Shown here piece after piece: positions 24,493 through 35,094 of a stretch of 64,000 bases of DNA. The first letter of the stretch is position 1. Each line of letters begins with the position of its first letter. The position numbers were made by a program, and so were the translations under genes. This stretch comes from Cellulomonas timonensis. Lineage in GTDB: Bacteria; Actinomycetota; Actinomycetes; Actinomycetales; Cellulomonadaceae. A model generated the notes under the pieces. That model was not told the origin of the DNA. It did not search any database and worked only from the letters and a program-made list of their open reading frames with translations. Location: NCBI RefSeq assembly GCF_900046455.1, contig NZ_FCOT01000007.1:27988-91987 (forward strand), read 5' to 3'.

Positions 24493-26007
24493 ATGACACA
24501 CCCTGCCCCTGTGGGCACCCCTGCTCCTCTCCTCGAGGTGCGCGACATCGTCAAGCAGTTCGGCGGCGTCACCGCTCTCGGGGGCGTCTCACTCGACCTG
24601 CTCCCCGGCGAAGTGCTCTGCCTCGCGGGTGAGAACGGCTGCGGCAAGTCCACGCTGATCAAGATCATCTCCGGTGCGGAGAAGCCCGACTCGGGCACGA
24701 TCCTGGTCGACGGCCAGCCGTTCACCTCCATGAACACGACCGATGCCATCAAGAGCGGCATCCAGGTCATCTACCAGGACTTCTCGCTCTTCCCGAACCT
24801 CACGGTCGCCGAGAACGTGGTCCTCACCTCCGCCATCGCCTCCCGGCGCAAGCTCTACGACCGGCGCACCGCCCGGCCCGCCGCGCAGGCGATCATCGAC
24901 GACCTCGGCCTCACGCTCGACGTGGACGCCCGGGTCGAGAACCTGTCGGTCGCCGACAAGCAGCTCACCGCGATCTGCCGGGCCCTGGTCGACGACGCGC
25001 GCGTCATCATCATGGACGAGCCGACCACGGCGCTGACCCGCACCGAGGTCGGCCGCCTCTTCGTCATCGTCGAGCGCCTGCGCGCCCGCGGCGTCGGCCT
25101 CATCTTCGTCTCGCACAAGCTCGACGAGGTCCTCACCATCTCGCAGCGCGTCGCGATCCTGCGCTCGGGCAAGAACGTCGTGACCAGCCCGGCCTCCGAG
25201 CTCGACATGCGCTCGATCGCCGAGCACATGACCGGCAAGGTGCTCGACGAGTCGCGGCACGTCGCCGCGATCGACCCCGAGAGCCCCGCGGTGCTCGAGG
25301 TCGAGCACATGGACCTCCCGGGCGCCTACCACGACGTCTCGTTCACGGTGCGCCGCGGCGAGATCGTCGGCGTCACGGGCCTGCTCGGCTCGGGCCGCAC
25401 CGAGATCGCCGAGTCGCTGTTCGGCGTCCTGCCGCCCCAGAGCGGCACGGTCAAGGTCGACGGCAAGCCCGTGCGGCTCCGCAGCATCGGCGACGCGATC
25501 GCCGCCGGCATCGGGTACGTCCCCGAGGACCGCCTGACGCAGGGCCTGTTCCTGGAGAAGTCGATCGCCGACAACATGATCGCGGCCTCGATGGACGGGC
25601 ACCGCGCACGCCTGGGCACGCTCGACAAGAACGCCGTCCGGGAGACCATCCAGCGGCTCTTCGCACGGCTGAGGGTCAAGGCCCCCAACGTCCAGGCGCC
25701 CGTCCGCTCGCTGTCGGGCGGCAACGCCCAGCGCGTGGTGCTCGCCAAGTGGCTGGCCCGCCGCCCCAAGGTCCTCATGCTCAACGGCCCGACCGTCGGG
25801 GTGGACGTGGGCTCCAAGTCGGAGATCCTCGACATCCTGCGGGCAGAGGCCGCCGACGGCATGGGCATCCTCGTCATCTCCGACGACGCCCCCGAGCTCG
25901 TCGCCTGCTGCCACCGCGTCCTCGTCGTGCGGCACGGCCGTGTCGTCGACGTCCTCGAGGGTGACGACGTCGACGTCGACAACATCCGGAAGAAGGTGGC
26001 CGCATGA
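24493..26007 (+). CDS. Sugar ABC importer ATPase (RbsA-like, two NBDs)
   Basis: The protein has 504 residues with two fused nucleotide-binding domains. NBD1: Walker A GENGCGKST (about 46-54), signature-like LSVADKQL, Walker B VIIMDEPTTAL. NBD2: a degenerate Walker A GLLGSGRTEIAES, as usual in this subfamily, and the signature LSGGNAQRVVLAKWL. This is the CUT2 carbohydrate-uptake type. It overlaps the first permease gene by 4 bp (ATGA). Confidence 0.95.
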   Translation: MTHPAPVGTPAPLLEVRDIVKQFGGVTALGGVSLDLLPGEVLCLAGENGCGKSTLIKIISGAEKPDSGTILVDGQPFTSMNTTDAIKSGIQVIYQDFSLFPNLTVAENVVLTSAIASRRKLYDRRTARPAAQAIIDDLGLTLDVDARVENLSVADKQLTAICRALVDDARVIIMDEPTTALTRTEVGRLFVIVERLRARGVGLIFVSHKLDEVLTISQRVAILRSGKNVVTSPASELDMRSIAEHMTGKVLDESRHVAAIDPESPAVLEVEHMDLPGAYHDVSFTVRRGEIVGVTGLLGSGRTEIAESLFGVLPPQSGTVKVDGKPVRLRSIGDAIAAGIGYVPEDRLTQGLFLEKSIADNMIAASMDGHRARLGTLDKNAVRETIQRLFARLRVKAPNVQAPVRSLSGGNAQRVVLAKWLARRPKVLMLNGPTVGVDVGSKSEILDILRAEAADGMGILVISDDAPELVACCHRVLVVRHGRVVDVLEGDDVDVDNIRKKVAA

Positions 26008-27050
26008 GCGCGGGTCGCTCGGGCCTCGCAGAGCGGCTCCGCCGCCTGCGCGGGCCCAACAACGAGGGGGTGCTCGCCCTCATCCTGCTGGTCCTGATCG
26101 TCGGGATGTCGATCGCCAACCCCGTGTTCTTCACGCTCCCGACGGCGTTCAGCATCATGCGCAGCGCGATCGTGCCGCTGATCTTCGCCCTGGGCGTGCT
26201 GCTGGTGATCATCTCCGGCGGGATCGACGTGTCGTTCGCCGCGATCGCGGTGTTCGCCGCGTACACCACGGTGCGCGTGTACGGCAGCGGGGCGATCGAC
26301 CTCGGCCTCATCGGGGCGTTCGCCATGGCGTTGGTCATCGGCGGGATGCTCGGGGCCATCAACGGGTTCCTGATCGCCAGGTTCCGGCTGCCCACGCTGA
26401 TCGTCACGCTCGGCACACAGGGCATCTTCAAGGGCGTCCTGCTCACCTACGTCGGCTCGCGCTACATCGCCGACCTGCCCAGCGCGATGTCGTGGGTCTC
26501 CACCACCAACCTCATCGAGGTCACCACCGACACTGGGCGCGCGTACCTGCACGTCATGGTGGTGCCCGCGATCGTGCTGACCCTCGTGCTCGCCTGGGTG
26601 CTGCGCCGCACCATGTTCGGCCGCAGCATCTACGCGATCGGCGGCGACGCCGAGGCGGCCCGCCGGGCCGGCATCCGCGTGGTGCGGACCCAAGTCTGGC
26701 TGTACGTGATCGTCGGGATGATGGCCGCCATCGGCGGAATGATCTACATGATCATGGGCCGGTCCGCGAGCCCCCAGGAGCTCGTCGGCGGCGAGCTCGA
26801 CATCATCGCGGCCGTCGTCCTCGGCGGCGCGTCGATCTTCGGCGGGCGCGGCTCGGTCCTCGGGACCGTCCTCGGCGTCTTCCTCGTCCAGGTCATCAAC
26901 AACAGCCTCATCCTCGCCGGCGTCCCCAGCGCGTGGCAGCGGGCCGCCGTCGGCGTGCTCCTGCTCGTCGGTGTCGGCATCCAGGCGGTGACGGCCCGTG
27001 GCTCCGGACGGGCCGCGCTCGTCCACGACGCGCAGGAGGTGACGGTATGA
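26004..27050 (+). CDS. Sugar ABC importer permease (CUT2, RbsC-like)
   Basis: The protein has 348 residues and about eight to ten hydrophobic helices. Family features include IISGGIDVSFAAIAVFAAY (helix 3), GFLIARFRLPTLIVTLGTQG and AVVLGGASIFGGRGSVLGTVLG, the conserved RbsC/BPD_transp_2 cytoplasmic loop. The start overlaps the ATPase stop and its stop overlaps the next permease start, so all three are coupled. It probably forms a heterodimer with the next permease. Confidence 0.93.
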   Translation: MSAGRSGLAERLRRLRGPNNEGVLALILLVLIVGMSIANPVFFTLPTAFSIMRSAIVPLIFALGVLLVIISGGIDVSFAAIAVFAAYTTVRVYGSGAIDLGLIGAFAMALVIGGMLGAINGFLIARFRLPTLIVTLGTQGIFKGVLLTYVGSRYIADLPSAMSWVSTTNLIEVTTDTGRAYLHVMVVPAIVLTLVLAWVLRRTMFGRSIYAIGGDAEAARRAGIRVVRTQVWLYVIVGMMAAIGGMIYMIMGRSASPQELVGGELDIIAAVVLGGASIFGGRGSVLGTVLGVFLVQVINNSLILAGVPSAWQRAAVGVLLLVGVGIQAVTARGSGRAALVHDAQEVTV

Positions 27051-28117
27051 ACGCCGTCCAGGAGAAGAACCCGCTGAAGCGCGTCAACGCCGAGGTCGAC
27101 TCCCGGTGGACCGGGCTCGTCGAGCGGCTGCACGTGGACCGCAGCGCACGACGCATGCTGCTGCTCGTCGTGGTGGCGTTCGCGATCTTCGCGGCGCTGA
27201 AGCCGTCGGTGTTCCTCAGCGGCATCAACCTGCAGAACATCGCGATCTCCTCGCCGGAGATCGGCGTCATCGCCATCGCGATGATGCTCGCGATGCTGAC
27301 CGGCGGCATCGACCTGTCGCTGGTGTCGATCGCGAACCTGTCGGCGATCACCATGTCGACGATGTTCACGGCCATCGCCGCGAACAACCCGGACCAGGCC
27401 GAGCAGCTCTTCCCGCTGATCGTCCTCGTCGGGCTCGTGGTGGGCCTGCTGGGCGGGGCCGTGAACGGGCTGCTCGTCTCCCGGCTCGGCATCACGCCGA
27501 TCCTCGCGACCCTCGGCACCATGCAGATCTACAACGGCATCGCCGTGGCGTGGACGGGCGGCAAGACGCTGTACGGCTCGCCGGCGGCGCTGACCTCGAT
27601 CGGCCAGTCGACCGTCGGGGGAGTGCCCACGCTGTTCGTCCTGTTCGTCGTCGTGGCGGTCCTGGTGGGCATCATCGTCAAGCGCACCCCGCTGGGCCTG
27701 AAGGTCACGCTGCAGGGCGCCAACCCCACGGCCGCCCGCTACTCGGGGATCAACAGCCGCGCGGTGCTCATGAGCACCTACCTGCTGACGGGCACGCTCG
27801 GCGGCATCGCCGGTGTGCTGTTCCTGGCCCGGAACCCCACCGCCTCGGCGGACTACGGCGCCTCGTACGTGCTGCTCGTCATCGTCATCGCCGTCCTTGG
27901 CGGCACCAACCCCAACGGCGGGTTCGCGACGGTGTTCGGCGTGGTGCTCGCGACGTTGACGCTGCAGATCGTCTCCAGCGGCTTCACAGCCCTGCGGCTG
28001 TCGGCCTTCCAGTACTCGATCGCACAGGGGGTCATCCTCATCGCGGTCATGGTCATCGACCAGGTCCAGTGGCGACGGCGACCTCGGGCGCGGCGTGCCG
28101 CCGCCGTGAGCTCCTGA
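27047..28117 (+). CDS. Sugar ABC importer permease (CUT2), second subunit
   Basis: The protein has 356 residues with a 40-residue polar N-tail and about eight to ten helices. It carries AMMLAMLTGGIDLSLVSIAN, RLGITPILATLGTMQIYNG and VIAVLGGTNPNGGFATVFG, matching BPD_transp_2 permeases. The ATG at 27047 overlaps the previous stop. It ends 34 bp before dhaK, with AAAGGA serving the next gene. Confidence 0.93.
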   Translation: MNAVQEKNPLKRVNAEVDSRWTGLVERLHVDRSARRMLLLVVVAFAIFAALKPSVFLSGINLQNIAISSPEIGVIAIAMMLAMLTGGIDLSLVSIANLSAITMSTMFTAIAANNPDQAEQLFPLIVLVGLVVGLLGGAVNGLLVSRLGITPILATLGTMQIYNGIAVAWTGGKTLYGSPAALTSIGQSTVGGVPTLFVLFVVVAVLVGIIVKRTPLGLKVTLQGANPTAARYSGINSRAVLMSTYLLTGTLGGIAGVLFLARNPTASADYGASYVLLVIVIAVLGGTNPNGGFATVFGVVLATLTLQIVSSGFTALRLSAFQYSIAQGVILIAVMVIDQVQWRRRPRARRAAAVSS

Positions 28118-28151
28118 CGCCCACCCCCTGGATTTTCACGAAAGGAACGTC

Positions 28152-29153
<1,002 letters not shown>

Positions 29154-29156
29154 CCC

Positions 29157-29771
29157 ATGCACTCAGCAGAGCTTGTCGGCGCGATCCAGCGCGGACTCTC
29201 GGAGCTCGTCACGCACGCGGACGAGCTGCGCGACCTCGACCAGGCGCTCGGTGACGGCGACCTCGGCATCACGGTCTCCCTCGGCGCGAACGCCGTGATC
29301 GAGGCGCTCGACGCGATCCCGGCGGAGTCCACCCCCGCCGAGATCGCCCGGGCGGCGGCCAAGGCCTTCGCCAACGCGAACCCGTCCACCATGGCGGCGC
29401 TCGTCGCGGGCGGCCTGCTCGCCGGCTCGAAGTCCTGGGCCGACGTGGAGGACGTCGACGTGGCTGCCGTGGCGCGCTTCGTGCAGGCCGCGGGCGACAA
29501 CATCGCCCAGCGCGGCAAGACGCAGCTCGGGGACAAGACGATCCTCGACGCGATCATGCCGGCCGCCGACGCGTTCGCCGCGGCGCCCGACGGGACCGCC
29601 GGGCTGGCCTCGGCGATCGACGCCGCCGAGAAGGCAGTGGTCGACACGCGTGACCTGCAGTCCCGCCGGGGCCGCGCGTCCTGGCTGCAGGAGCGCAGCA
29701 TCGGCCTGCAGGACCCGGGCGCCACCGCGATGTGGCGGTTCCTGCAGTCCTGGCAGAAGGCCAACGCGTGA
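29157..29771 (+). CDS. dhaL: Dihydroxyacetone kinase subunit DhaL (paralogue 2)
   Basis: The protein has 204 residues, preceded by AGGAGG. The Mg-ATP motif LGDGDLGITVSLGAN (about 32-46), NPSTMAALVAGGLL, QLGDKTILDAIMP and SRRGRASWLQERSIGLQDPG are all DhaL features. It starts 3 bp after dhaK and its stop overlaps the next gene (GTGA), showing tight coupling with the dehydrogenase. Confidence 0.92.
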   Translation: MHSAELVGAIQRGLSELVTHADELRDLDQALGDGDLGITVSLGANAVIEALDAIPAESTPAEIARAAAKAFANANPSTMAALVAGGLLAGSKSWADVEDVDVAAVARFVQAAGDNIAQRGKTQLGDKTILDAIMPAADAFAAAPDGTAGLASAIDAAEKAVVDTRDLQSRRGRASWLQERSIGLQDPGATAMWRFLQSWQKANA

Positions 29772-30661
29772 CCCACGTGGCGTCCGTCGCCGTCCTCGGG
29801 CTCGGCACGATGGGGCGCGGCATGGCCGCCAACCTCGTCCGTGCCGGGTTCGAGGTGACGGTGTGGAACCGCACCGGCGGCGCAGCCGCCGAGGTCGCGG
29901 GCGCGCGCACGGCGTCGTCGATCGACGACGCCGTGCGCGGCCAGCACGCAGTCCTGTACTGCCTGTCTGATGACGCGGCCGTGCGGGCCGTGGCCCTCGG
30001 CGACGAGGGTGTGCTCGCGCACGTCGAGGAGTCCACCATCGTGGTCGACATGTCGACCATCAGCGTCGCGCTGTGCGACGAGGAGCACGCCGCCTTCGCC
30101 GCCCGCGGCGTCGCGATGCTCGACGCCCCCGTCTTCGGCTCGAAGGGCGAGGCGGAGGCCGGCGGGCTGTGGGTCGTCGTCGGCGGCGACGAGGCGGCGG
30201 TGGAGCGGGTGCGCCCGGTGCTCGACGCCGTCAGCGAGTCGGTGCACCACATGGGCCCTGCCGGGTCCGGGGCGCGCACCAAGCTCGTGGGCAACCTGCT
30301 CGTGGCGGCGCAGCTCGAGTCCCTCGGCGAGGCGCTGACGCTCGCCGGCGCCGCAGGGCTCGACCTGCACAAGGTCCTGGACGTCGTCGCCGTGACCGAT
30401 TTCCGCACCCCGATCTACAGCGCCGTCGGCCCGGCGGTGCTCGCCGGCGACTACTCGAAGGCCTTCGCGCTGCACCTCATGCGCAAGGACGTCGGCCTGA
30501 TCGGGCAGCTGGCCGGGCAGCTCGGCGTGCACCTGCCCGCCACCGACGCCGTGGCGCGCAACCTCGACGCGGCGATGATCGCCGGGTACGGGAACCTCAA
30601 CGCGTCGGCCCTCGTGCAGGTCATCGCCGCGCGGGCGGGCGTGGATCTCACCCGAGACTGA
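29768..30661 (+). CDS. NAD(P)-dependent beta-hydroxyacid dehydrogenase (HIBADH-like)
   Basis: The protein has 297 residues from a GTG overlapping the dhaL stop. The Rossmann start is VAVLGLGTMGRGMAANLVRA; substrate-binding DAPVFGSKGEAEAGGLWVVV and the catalytic Lys in GSGARTKLVGNLLVAA define the 3-hydroxyisobutyrate / tartronate-semialdehyde / threonate dehydrogenase superfamily. The substrate is unknown. In this operon it might oxidise or reduce a sugar-derived hydroxy acid. A small hairpin (30682-30704) follows before the kinase gene. Confidence 0.88.
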   Translation: MTHVASVAVLGLGTMGRGMAANLVRAGFEVTVWNRTGGAAAEVAGARTASSIDDAVRGQHAVLYCLSDDAAVRAVALGDEGVLAHVEESTIVVDMSTISVALCDEEHAAFAARGVAMLDAPVFGSKGEAEAGGLWVVVGGDEAAVERVRPVLDAVSESVHHMGPAGSGARTKLVGNLLVAAQLESLGEALTLAGAAGLDLHKVLDVVAVTDFRTPIYSAVGPAVLAGDYSKAFALHLMRKDVGLIGQLAGQLGVHLPATDAVARNLDAAMIAGYGNLNASALVQVIAARAGVDLTRD

Positions 30662-30774
30662 CCACCCGGGCGAAACGCGGGCCTGCCGGTGGTCGGCCGG
30701 CAGGTCCGCACATCGTCCCCACCAGTCGTGAAAGGCTCTGCGGTATGCATGCGGACATCCAAAGGAGCACTGAC

Positions 30775-31575
30775 GTGGTCGACCTCGCGTACGTCATCGC
30801 CGGATCGGAGGCCACCGGCGGCGCCGGCCTCCAGGTGGACCTGAAGACCTTCCAGGAGCTGGGGGTCTACGGGCTCGGGACGGTGACCTGCATCGTCTCG
30901 TTCGACCCGGCCAACGGGTGGGGCCACAGGTTCTTCCCGGTGCCCGCCGAGGTCATCGCCGCGCAGATGGAGGCCGCCACCGCCGCCTACGCGCTCGACG
31001 TCGTCAAGATCGGCATGCTGGGCACCCCCGCGACGATCGACGTCGTCGCCGAGGGGCTGCGCCGCCAGCCGTGGCGGCACGTGGTGCTCGACCCGGTGCT
31101 GATCTGCAAGGGCCAGGAGGCCGGCGCCGCGCTCGACACCGACAACGCGCTCCGCGAGCAGGTGCTGCCGCTGGCGACAGTGGTCACGCCCAACCTCTTC
31201 GAGGCCCGCACGCTGTCCGGCATGGACGTCATCGAGACGGTCGACCAGCTCACCGAGGCCGCGCGCCGCATCCAAGAGCTGGGCCCGCGGTACGTCGTCG
31301 CGAAGGGCGGGGTCGACCTGCCCGGCGACGACGCCGTGGACGTGCTGGTCGACGGGGACGACGTGACCATCCTGTCCACGCCCAAGATCGGCCAGGAGCG
31401 GGTCTCCGGCGCCGGCTGCACGCTCGCCGCCGCCATCACGGCCGAGCTCGCCAAGGGCGTCGACGTGGGCGAGGCCGTCGCCCGGGCGAAGAGCTTCGTC
31501 ACCGCGGGCATCGAGGGCCGCGTCGCGGGCCGCGCGCCGTTCGAGGCCGTGTGGCAGGGCGCAGTGCGCGTCTGA
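30775..31575 (+). CDS. PdxK/ThiD-type kinase (pyridoxal or hydroxymethylpyrimidine kinase fold)
   Basis: The protein has 266 residues from a GTG at 30775 with AAGGAG 7 nt upstream; the ATG at 30745 adds ten residues but has no good site. The N-terminal AYVIAGSEATGGAGLQVDLK and FQELGVYG, central DPVLICKGQEA and C-terminal ERVSGAGCTLAAAITAEL (anion hole with the lid Cys) match the ThiD/Bacillus-type PdxK group. Canonical members phosphorylate pyridoxal or HMP; placement at the end of a sugar operon leaves open a different hydroxymethyl substrate. A strong terminator follows. Confidence 0.87.
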   Translation: MVDLAYVIAGSEATGGAGLQVDLKTFQELGVYGLGTVTCIVSFDPANGWGHRFFPVPAEVIAAQMEAATAAYALDVVKIGMLGTPATIDVVAEGLRRQPWRHVVLDPVLICKGQEAGAALDTDNALREQVLPLATVVTPNLFEARTLSGMDVIETVDQLTEAARRIQELGPRYVVAKGGVDLPGDDAVDVLVDGDDVTILSTPKIGQERVSGAGCTLAAAITAELAKGVDVGEAVARAKSFVTAGIEGRVAGRAPFEAVWQGAVRV

Positions 31576-31645
31576 CGCCTGCGGTCGCTGTGGCCCCGCG
31601 CCGCTCAGGCTCCGCGTCCGCGCACAGCGGGCGCGGCTCAGACGG

Positions 31646-31687
31646 CCGGACGGTCCTGCCCCACCCCTGTCGGGCAGGACCGTCCGG
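31646..31687 (+). terminator. Terminator of the ABC-dhaKL operon
   Basis: A perfect 16-bp stem (31646-31661 with 31672-31687) with a 10-nt loop lies 70 bp after the kinase stop. Confidence 0.8.
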
Positions 31688-31838
31688 TCCTCGAGTCGTG
31701 GCGCGTCATCTGGCGCGCGGGAGCGAGTCCCATGACGAGGTGTGCCGGAACCGTTGCCGGATCACCCCGTGAGTCGCAGAGTGGGAGGGCGACCGCGGGA
31801 GCCGTCCCAGCGGAGCGTCCGACGAGGAGCGCAGCCGC

Positions 31839-32246
31839 ATGCAGATCCTGCTCACCGCCCCGGAGGCGCCCACCGCACTCGGGCCCGCCGAGTGGTTCAC
31901 CGGCGAGGTGTGGATCGACGTGGTGGCGGTGCCGCCCGACCCGTCCCGGCTGCGGGTCAACGCCGTCCACTTCTCACCCGGCGCGCGCACGCACTGGCAC
32001 CGGCACGCGAACGGCCAGACGCTGCACGTGACCGAGGGCGTCGCCCGGGTGGGGACCCGTGACGGCACGGTGTTGGAGGTGCGGCCCGGGCAGACGGTGT
32101 GGACGCCGCCAGGGGAGTGGCACTGGCACGGCGCGGCGCCCGCGGCGTTCATGACCCACCTGGCGATGTGGGAGGTGGGCGCAGCCGACGGCGGCCCGGA
32201 CACCGAATGGGCCGAGGAGGTCTCCGACCAGCAGTACGGCGCCTGA
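31839..32246 (+). CDS. Cupin domain protein
   Basis: The protein has 135 residues with GAGGAG ahead of the ATG. The cupin metal motifs are visible: GARTHWHRHANGQTLHVTEG (motif 1, three His) and PPGEWHWHGAAP (motif 2 His). A single-domain cupin of this kind (carboxymuconolactone-decarboxylase-associated or quercetinase-like) binds a metal; the substrate is unknown. It stands alone between two terminated units. Confidence 0.85.
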   Translation: MQILLTAPEAPTALGPAEWFTGEVWIDVVAVPPDPSRLRVNAVHFSPGARTHWHRHANGQTLHVTEGVARVGTRDGTVLEVRPGQTVWTPPGEWHWHGAAPAAFMTHLAMWEVGAADGGPDTEWAEEVSDQQYGA

Positions 32247-32323
32247 CCTTCTGGCCAGCCACGTGGCATTCCTGGCGCTTCCGCCGGGGGATGGGCGTCC
32301 ACATCGACACAAGGAGGAGCGCG

Positions 32324-32704
32324 ATGGCGGGCTGGACCGAGGGCGAGTTGTCGAGGATCGGCGGCGCGGAGCTGATGCACCTGGCGTCGAGGCGCCCGGA
32401 CGGGACCCTGCGGCCCTACGTGACGATGTGGGACGTGCGCGTCGGTGACGGGGTCTACGTCCGGTCCGCGTACGGGCCGCACAACGGGTGGTACGTCCGG
32501 GCGAAGGCCAGTGGCGAGGGTCGCATCCGATCCGGCGGAGTGGAGCGGGACGTCGTCTTCGAGGACGCCGCACCCGACGAGGCCGAGGCCATCACCGCCG
32601 CGTATCACGCCAAGTACGACCAGTTCGGCCCGGCGATCGTGGGCACCGTCACGGGCTCCGACGCGGAGGCGCTGACCCTCCGACTCGTGCCCGTCGACGG
32701 GTGA
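32324..32704 (+). CDS. DUF2255 family protein
   Basis: The protein has 126 residues from the ATG at 32324, with AAGGAGGAG upstream; an in-frame earlier ATG lacks a ribosome site. It starts WTEGELSRIGGAELMHLASR and contains VYVRSAYGPHNGWYVRAKAS and GRIRSGGVERDVVFE, the DUF2255 pattern, probably a split-barrel flavin-reductase-like fold. The function is unknown. It ends 227 bp before the CarD gene; that gap shows no gene. Confidence 0.82.
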   Translation: MAGWTEGELSRIGGAELMHLASRRPDGTLRPYVTMWDVRVGDGVYVRSAYGPHNGWYVRAKASGEGRIRSGGVERDVVFEDAAPDEAEAITAAYHAKYDQFGPAIVGTVTGSDAEALTLRLVPVDG

Positions 32705-32931
32705 CGGGTCTCACTGCCCGGACGTGCAGGCGGCGGGTGGGACAATGGGAGGACCGGCTCGCAGAGCGAAGGCCCCCATCCGCATGGTCGGGCCGACCTC
32801 TGTGCTCCCAGCGTCCTCGCCGCTCCATCATCGGGTGCGACTCGGACAACGGGGCGATCAGGCGTTCTGAGGCTCAGCCTCCGACGCGATCGGGTGCGGT
32901 GCCGATCGCAAACGAAGGACACAGCATCAGG

Positions 32932-33447
32932 ATGCAGTTCTCTGAGGGTCAGACGGTCATCCACCCTCACCATGGGCCCGCCACCATCACGCAGATGGTC
33001 GACCGCACGATCAACGGGACGAGCCGGCGGTACGTGCACCTCCAGGTGCACCAGACCAGCCTGGAGGTCGCCGTGCCTCTCGACACCGCCGAGGAGGTCG
33101 GCCTCCGACCGGTGTACGCGGAGTCGCAGGCGCACGAGCTGATCGCCGTCCTCCGGGCGCCCTCGGGCGAGCAGGAGGAGAACTGGTCGCGGCGTTTCAA
33201 GGCCAACCAGGAGAAGCTCCGCGTCGGCGAGCTGAACATGACCGCCGAGGTGGTCCGCGACCTCACCCGCCGCCAGGAGGAGCGTGGGCTGTCCACGGGC
33301 GAGAAGGAGATGCTCCAGAGCGCCCGGCAGCCGGTCCTCGCGGAGCTCGCGCTGTCCCTGTCGCTGGACGAGACGGAGGTCGACCGGCTCGTCGACACCG
33401 CCGTCCGCGGCGAGGAGCCCGACCCCGTGGGCGCCGCCCAGGCCTGA
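32932..33447 (+). CDS. carD: CarD-family RNA polymerase-binding transcription regulator
   Basis: The protein has 171 residues. The N-terminal RNAP-interaction domain (MQFSEGQTVIHPHHGPATI and YVHLQVHQTSLEVAVPL) is a CarD/CdnL/TRCF Tudor-like fold, followed by an all-helical DNA-binding domain (ENWSRRFKANQEKLRVGELN then EVVRDLTRRQEERGLSTGEK). CarD stabilises the open complex at sigma-70-type promoters, notably rRNA promoters in mycobacteria. A divergent form by sequence, possibly a second copy in the genome. Start at ATG 32932 with a weak AAGGA about 18 nt upstream. Confidence 0.88.
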   Translation: MQFSEGQTVIHPHHGPATITQMVDRTINGTSRRYVHLQVHQTSLEVAVPLDTAEEVGLRPVYAESQAHELIAVLRAPSGEQEENWSRRFKANQEKLRVGELNMTAEVVRDLTRRQEERGLSTGEKEMLQSARQPVLAELALSLSLDETEVDRLVDTAVRGEEPDPVGAAQA

Positions 33448-33485
33448 CCCGGCCTGACCTCACCCGCCGTCCAGCCCGACACCGC

Positions 33486-35021
33486 TCAGGCCCAGGCCGC
33501 CACGGCCCGGACCATGTCCACGGTGTCGGCCTGGGCGGCGGTCTTGTCGTCGCGGTAGCGCAGCACCCGGGCGAACCGCAGCGCCAGGCCACCGGGGTAG
33601 CGGGTCGAGCGCTGCACCCCGTCGAAGGCGACCTCCACCACCTGCTCGGGGCGGACGGTCACGGTCCAGCCGTCGTCGGCGACCTCGAGCTCGCGGAACC
33701 GCTGCGTCTGCCAGGCGAGCATCTCGTCGGTCATCCCCTTGAACGTCTTGCCGAGCATGACGAAGCCGCCTGCGGGGTCGCGGGCGCCGAGGTGGATGTT
33801 CGACAGCAGCCCCTCACGCCGCCCGGAGCCGCGCTCGACGGCGAGCACCACGAGGTCGAGGGTGTGCCGGGGTTTGACCTTGACCCAGGCGGAGCCGCGT
33901 CGGCCTGCCTCGTAAGGCGCGGCGGCGTCTTTGACGAGGGCGCCCTCTTGGCCGGCGGCGACCCATCGGGCGAAGGCGGCCTGCGCGGCGTCGGCGTCGT
34001 CGGTGACGATCCGCTCGACGACGTGCCCGCCGGCGACGGCGTCGAGCACGGCGAGGCGTTCGAGCAGCGGCGCGTCGAGGAGGTCGCGGCCGTCTGCGTG
34101 CAGCACGTCGAAGAAGAACGGGCTGAGGGTGGTGACCGCCGCGAGCTCCGCGTCCTGGGTGGCGCTGCGCGCGGAGGTCTCCTGGAAGGGGCGGGGCTGG
34201 CCGTCCGGGCCGAGGGCGAGCGCCTCTCCGTCGAGCACGGCGGTGTGGACGGGCAGCGAGCGGACCACGGCGACGATCTCGGGCACGCGGGCCGTGACGT
34301 CGTCGAGGCTCCGGGTGAAGACCCGCACGTCGTCCCCGTCGCGGTGGGCCTGGACGCGGATCCCGTCGAGTTTCGCGTCGACGACGACGGGCCGCCCGGC
34401 GAACGCCGCGACGGCGGTGGCGATGTCGGGGGCGGACGCGGCGAGCATGGGGCGCACGGGCCGCCCGACGGCGAGGCCGAACTCGGCGAGGGCGGCCAGG
34501 GCCTCGTCAGGGGACCCGGCGCCGAGGGCCGCCGACACGACCGGCTCGGTGGCCCCGGCGAGCATCGCGGCCCGGCGGACCACGTCCGAGGGCACGTCGG
34601 CCGCCTCTGCGACTGCGTCGAGCAGCAGCGCGTCGAGGGCGCCTTGGCGCAGGTCCCCGGTGACGAGCCCGCGCAGCAGGCGCTGCTCGGTGGCGGTGGC
34701 GGCGGCGAACAGGTCGGTGGCGAGCGCGGTCCGGTGGGTCGAGGAGCCGGGGCCGGAGAGCCGCGACATCTGCTCGAAGACGGCATCGACGGCCAGCACG
34801 TCGAGTGTGGGCTCGGTGGCCGGATCGGGCATGGCGGCGAGTGAGCGCCAGCCCAGGCCGGTGCGGCGTTGCCGCAGTTCCCCGGCGAGGTAGCGGGCGA
34901 CGACGGGCGCCTCGTCGGGCGCCGTGCGGCGCAGCAGGTCGACGAGCAGCGCGCGCTTCGCGAGGCGCGAGCGCGTGTCGGCCAGGGCGGCCGAGGTGGC
35001 GGCGACGTCGGCGAGGAGCAC
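33486..35021 (-). CDS. ATP-dependent DNA ligase (actinobacterial LigB-like)
   Basis: The protein has 511 residues from a GTG at 35021. The N-terminal helical DNA-binding domain is followed by the nucleotidyltransferase domain with the adenylated Lys217 in VVDAKLDGIRVQAH, then DGEALAL, FFFDVLHADG and EGALVKDA (motif IV), and SAWVKVKPRHTLDLVVLAVE (motif V). An OB-fold C-terminus ends in LALRFARVLRYRDDK. It seals nicks using ATP. Actinobacteria carry these besides the essential NAD-dependent LigA, for repair. It converges on carD with a 38 bp gap. Confidence 0.93.
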   Translation of the reverse strand: MLLADVAATSAALADTRSRLAKRALLVDLLRRTAPDEAPVVARYLAGELRQRRTGLGWRSLAAMPDPATEPTLDVLAVDAVFEQMSRLSGPGSSTHRTALATDLFAAATATEQRLLRGLVTGDLRQGALDALLLDAVAEAADVPSDVVRRAAMLAGATEPVVSAALGAGSPDEALAALAEFGLAVGRPVRPMLAASAPDIATAVAAFAGRPVVVDAKLDGIRVQAHRDGDDVRVFTRSLDDVTARVPEIVAVVRSLPVHTAVLDGEALALGPDGQPRPFQETSARSATQDAELAAVTTLSPFFFDVLHADGRDLLDAPLLERLAVLDAVAGGHVVERIVTDDADAAQAAFARWVAAGQEGALVKDAAAPYEAGRRGSAWVKVKPRHTLDLVVLAVERGSGRREGLLSNIHLGARDPAGGFVMLGKTFKGMTDEMLAWQTQRFRELEVADDGWTVTVRPEQVVEVAFDGVQRSTRYPGGLALRFARVLRYRDDKTAAQADTVDMVRAVAAWA

Positions 35022-35094
35022 CCTGCCATCCTGGCCTCGCGGGCGCCGCGCCGCCCGTGGGGCCGGGCGTGTGGGCGAGCGGGGCCTGCGACGC

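Noticed and set aside
23237..25935. Long minus-strand frames opposite the binding protein and ABC ATPase genes
   Set aside because: Antisense shadows; the plus-strand proteins have complete lipobox, Walker and signature motifs.
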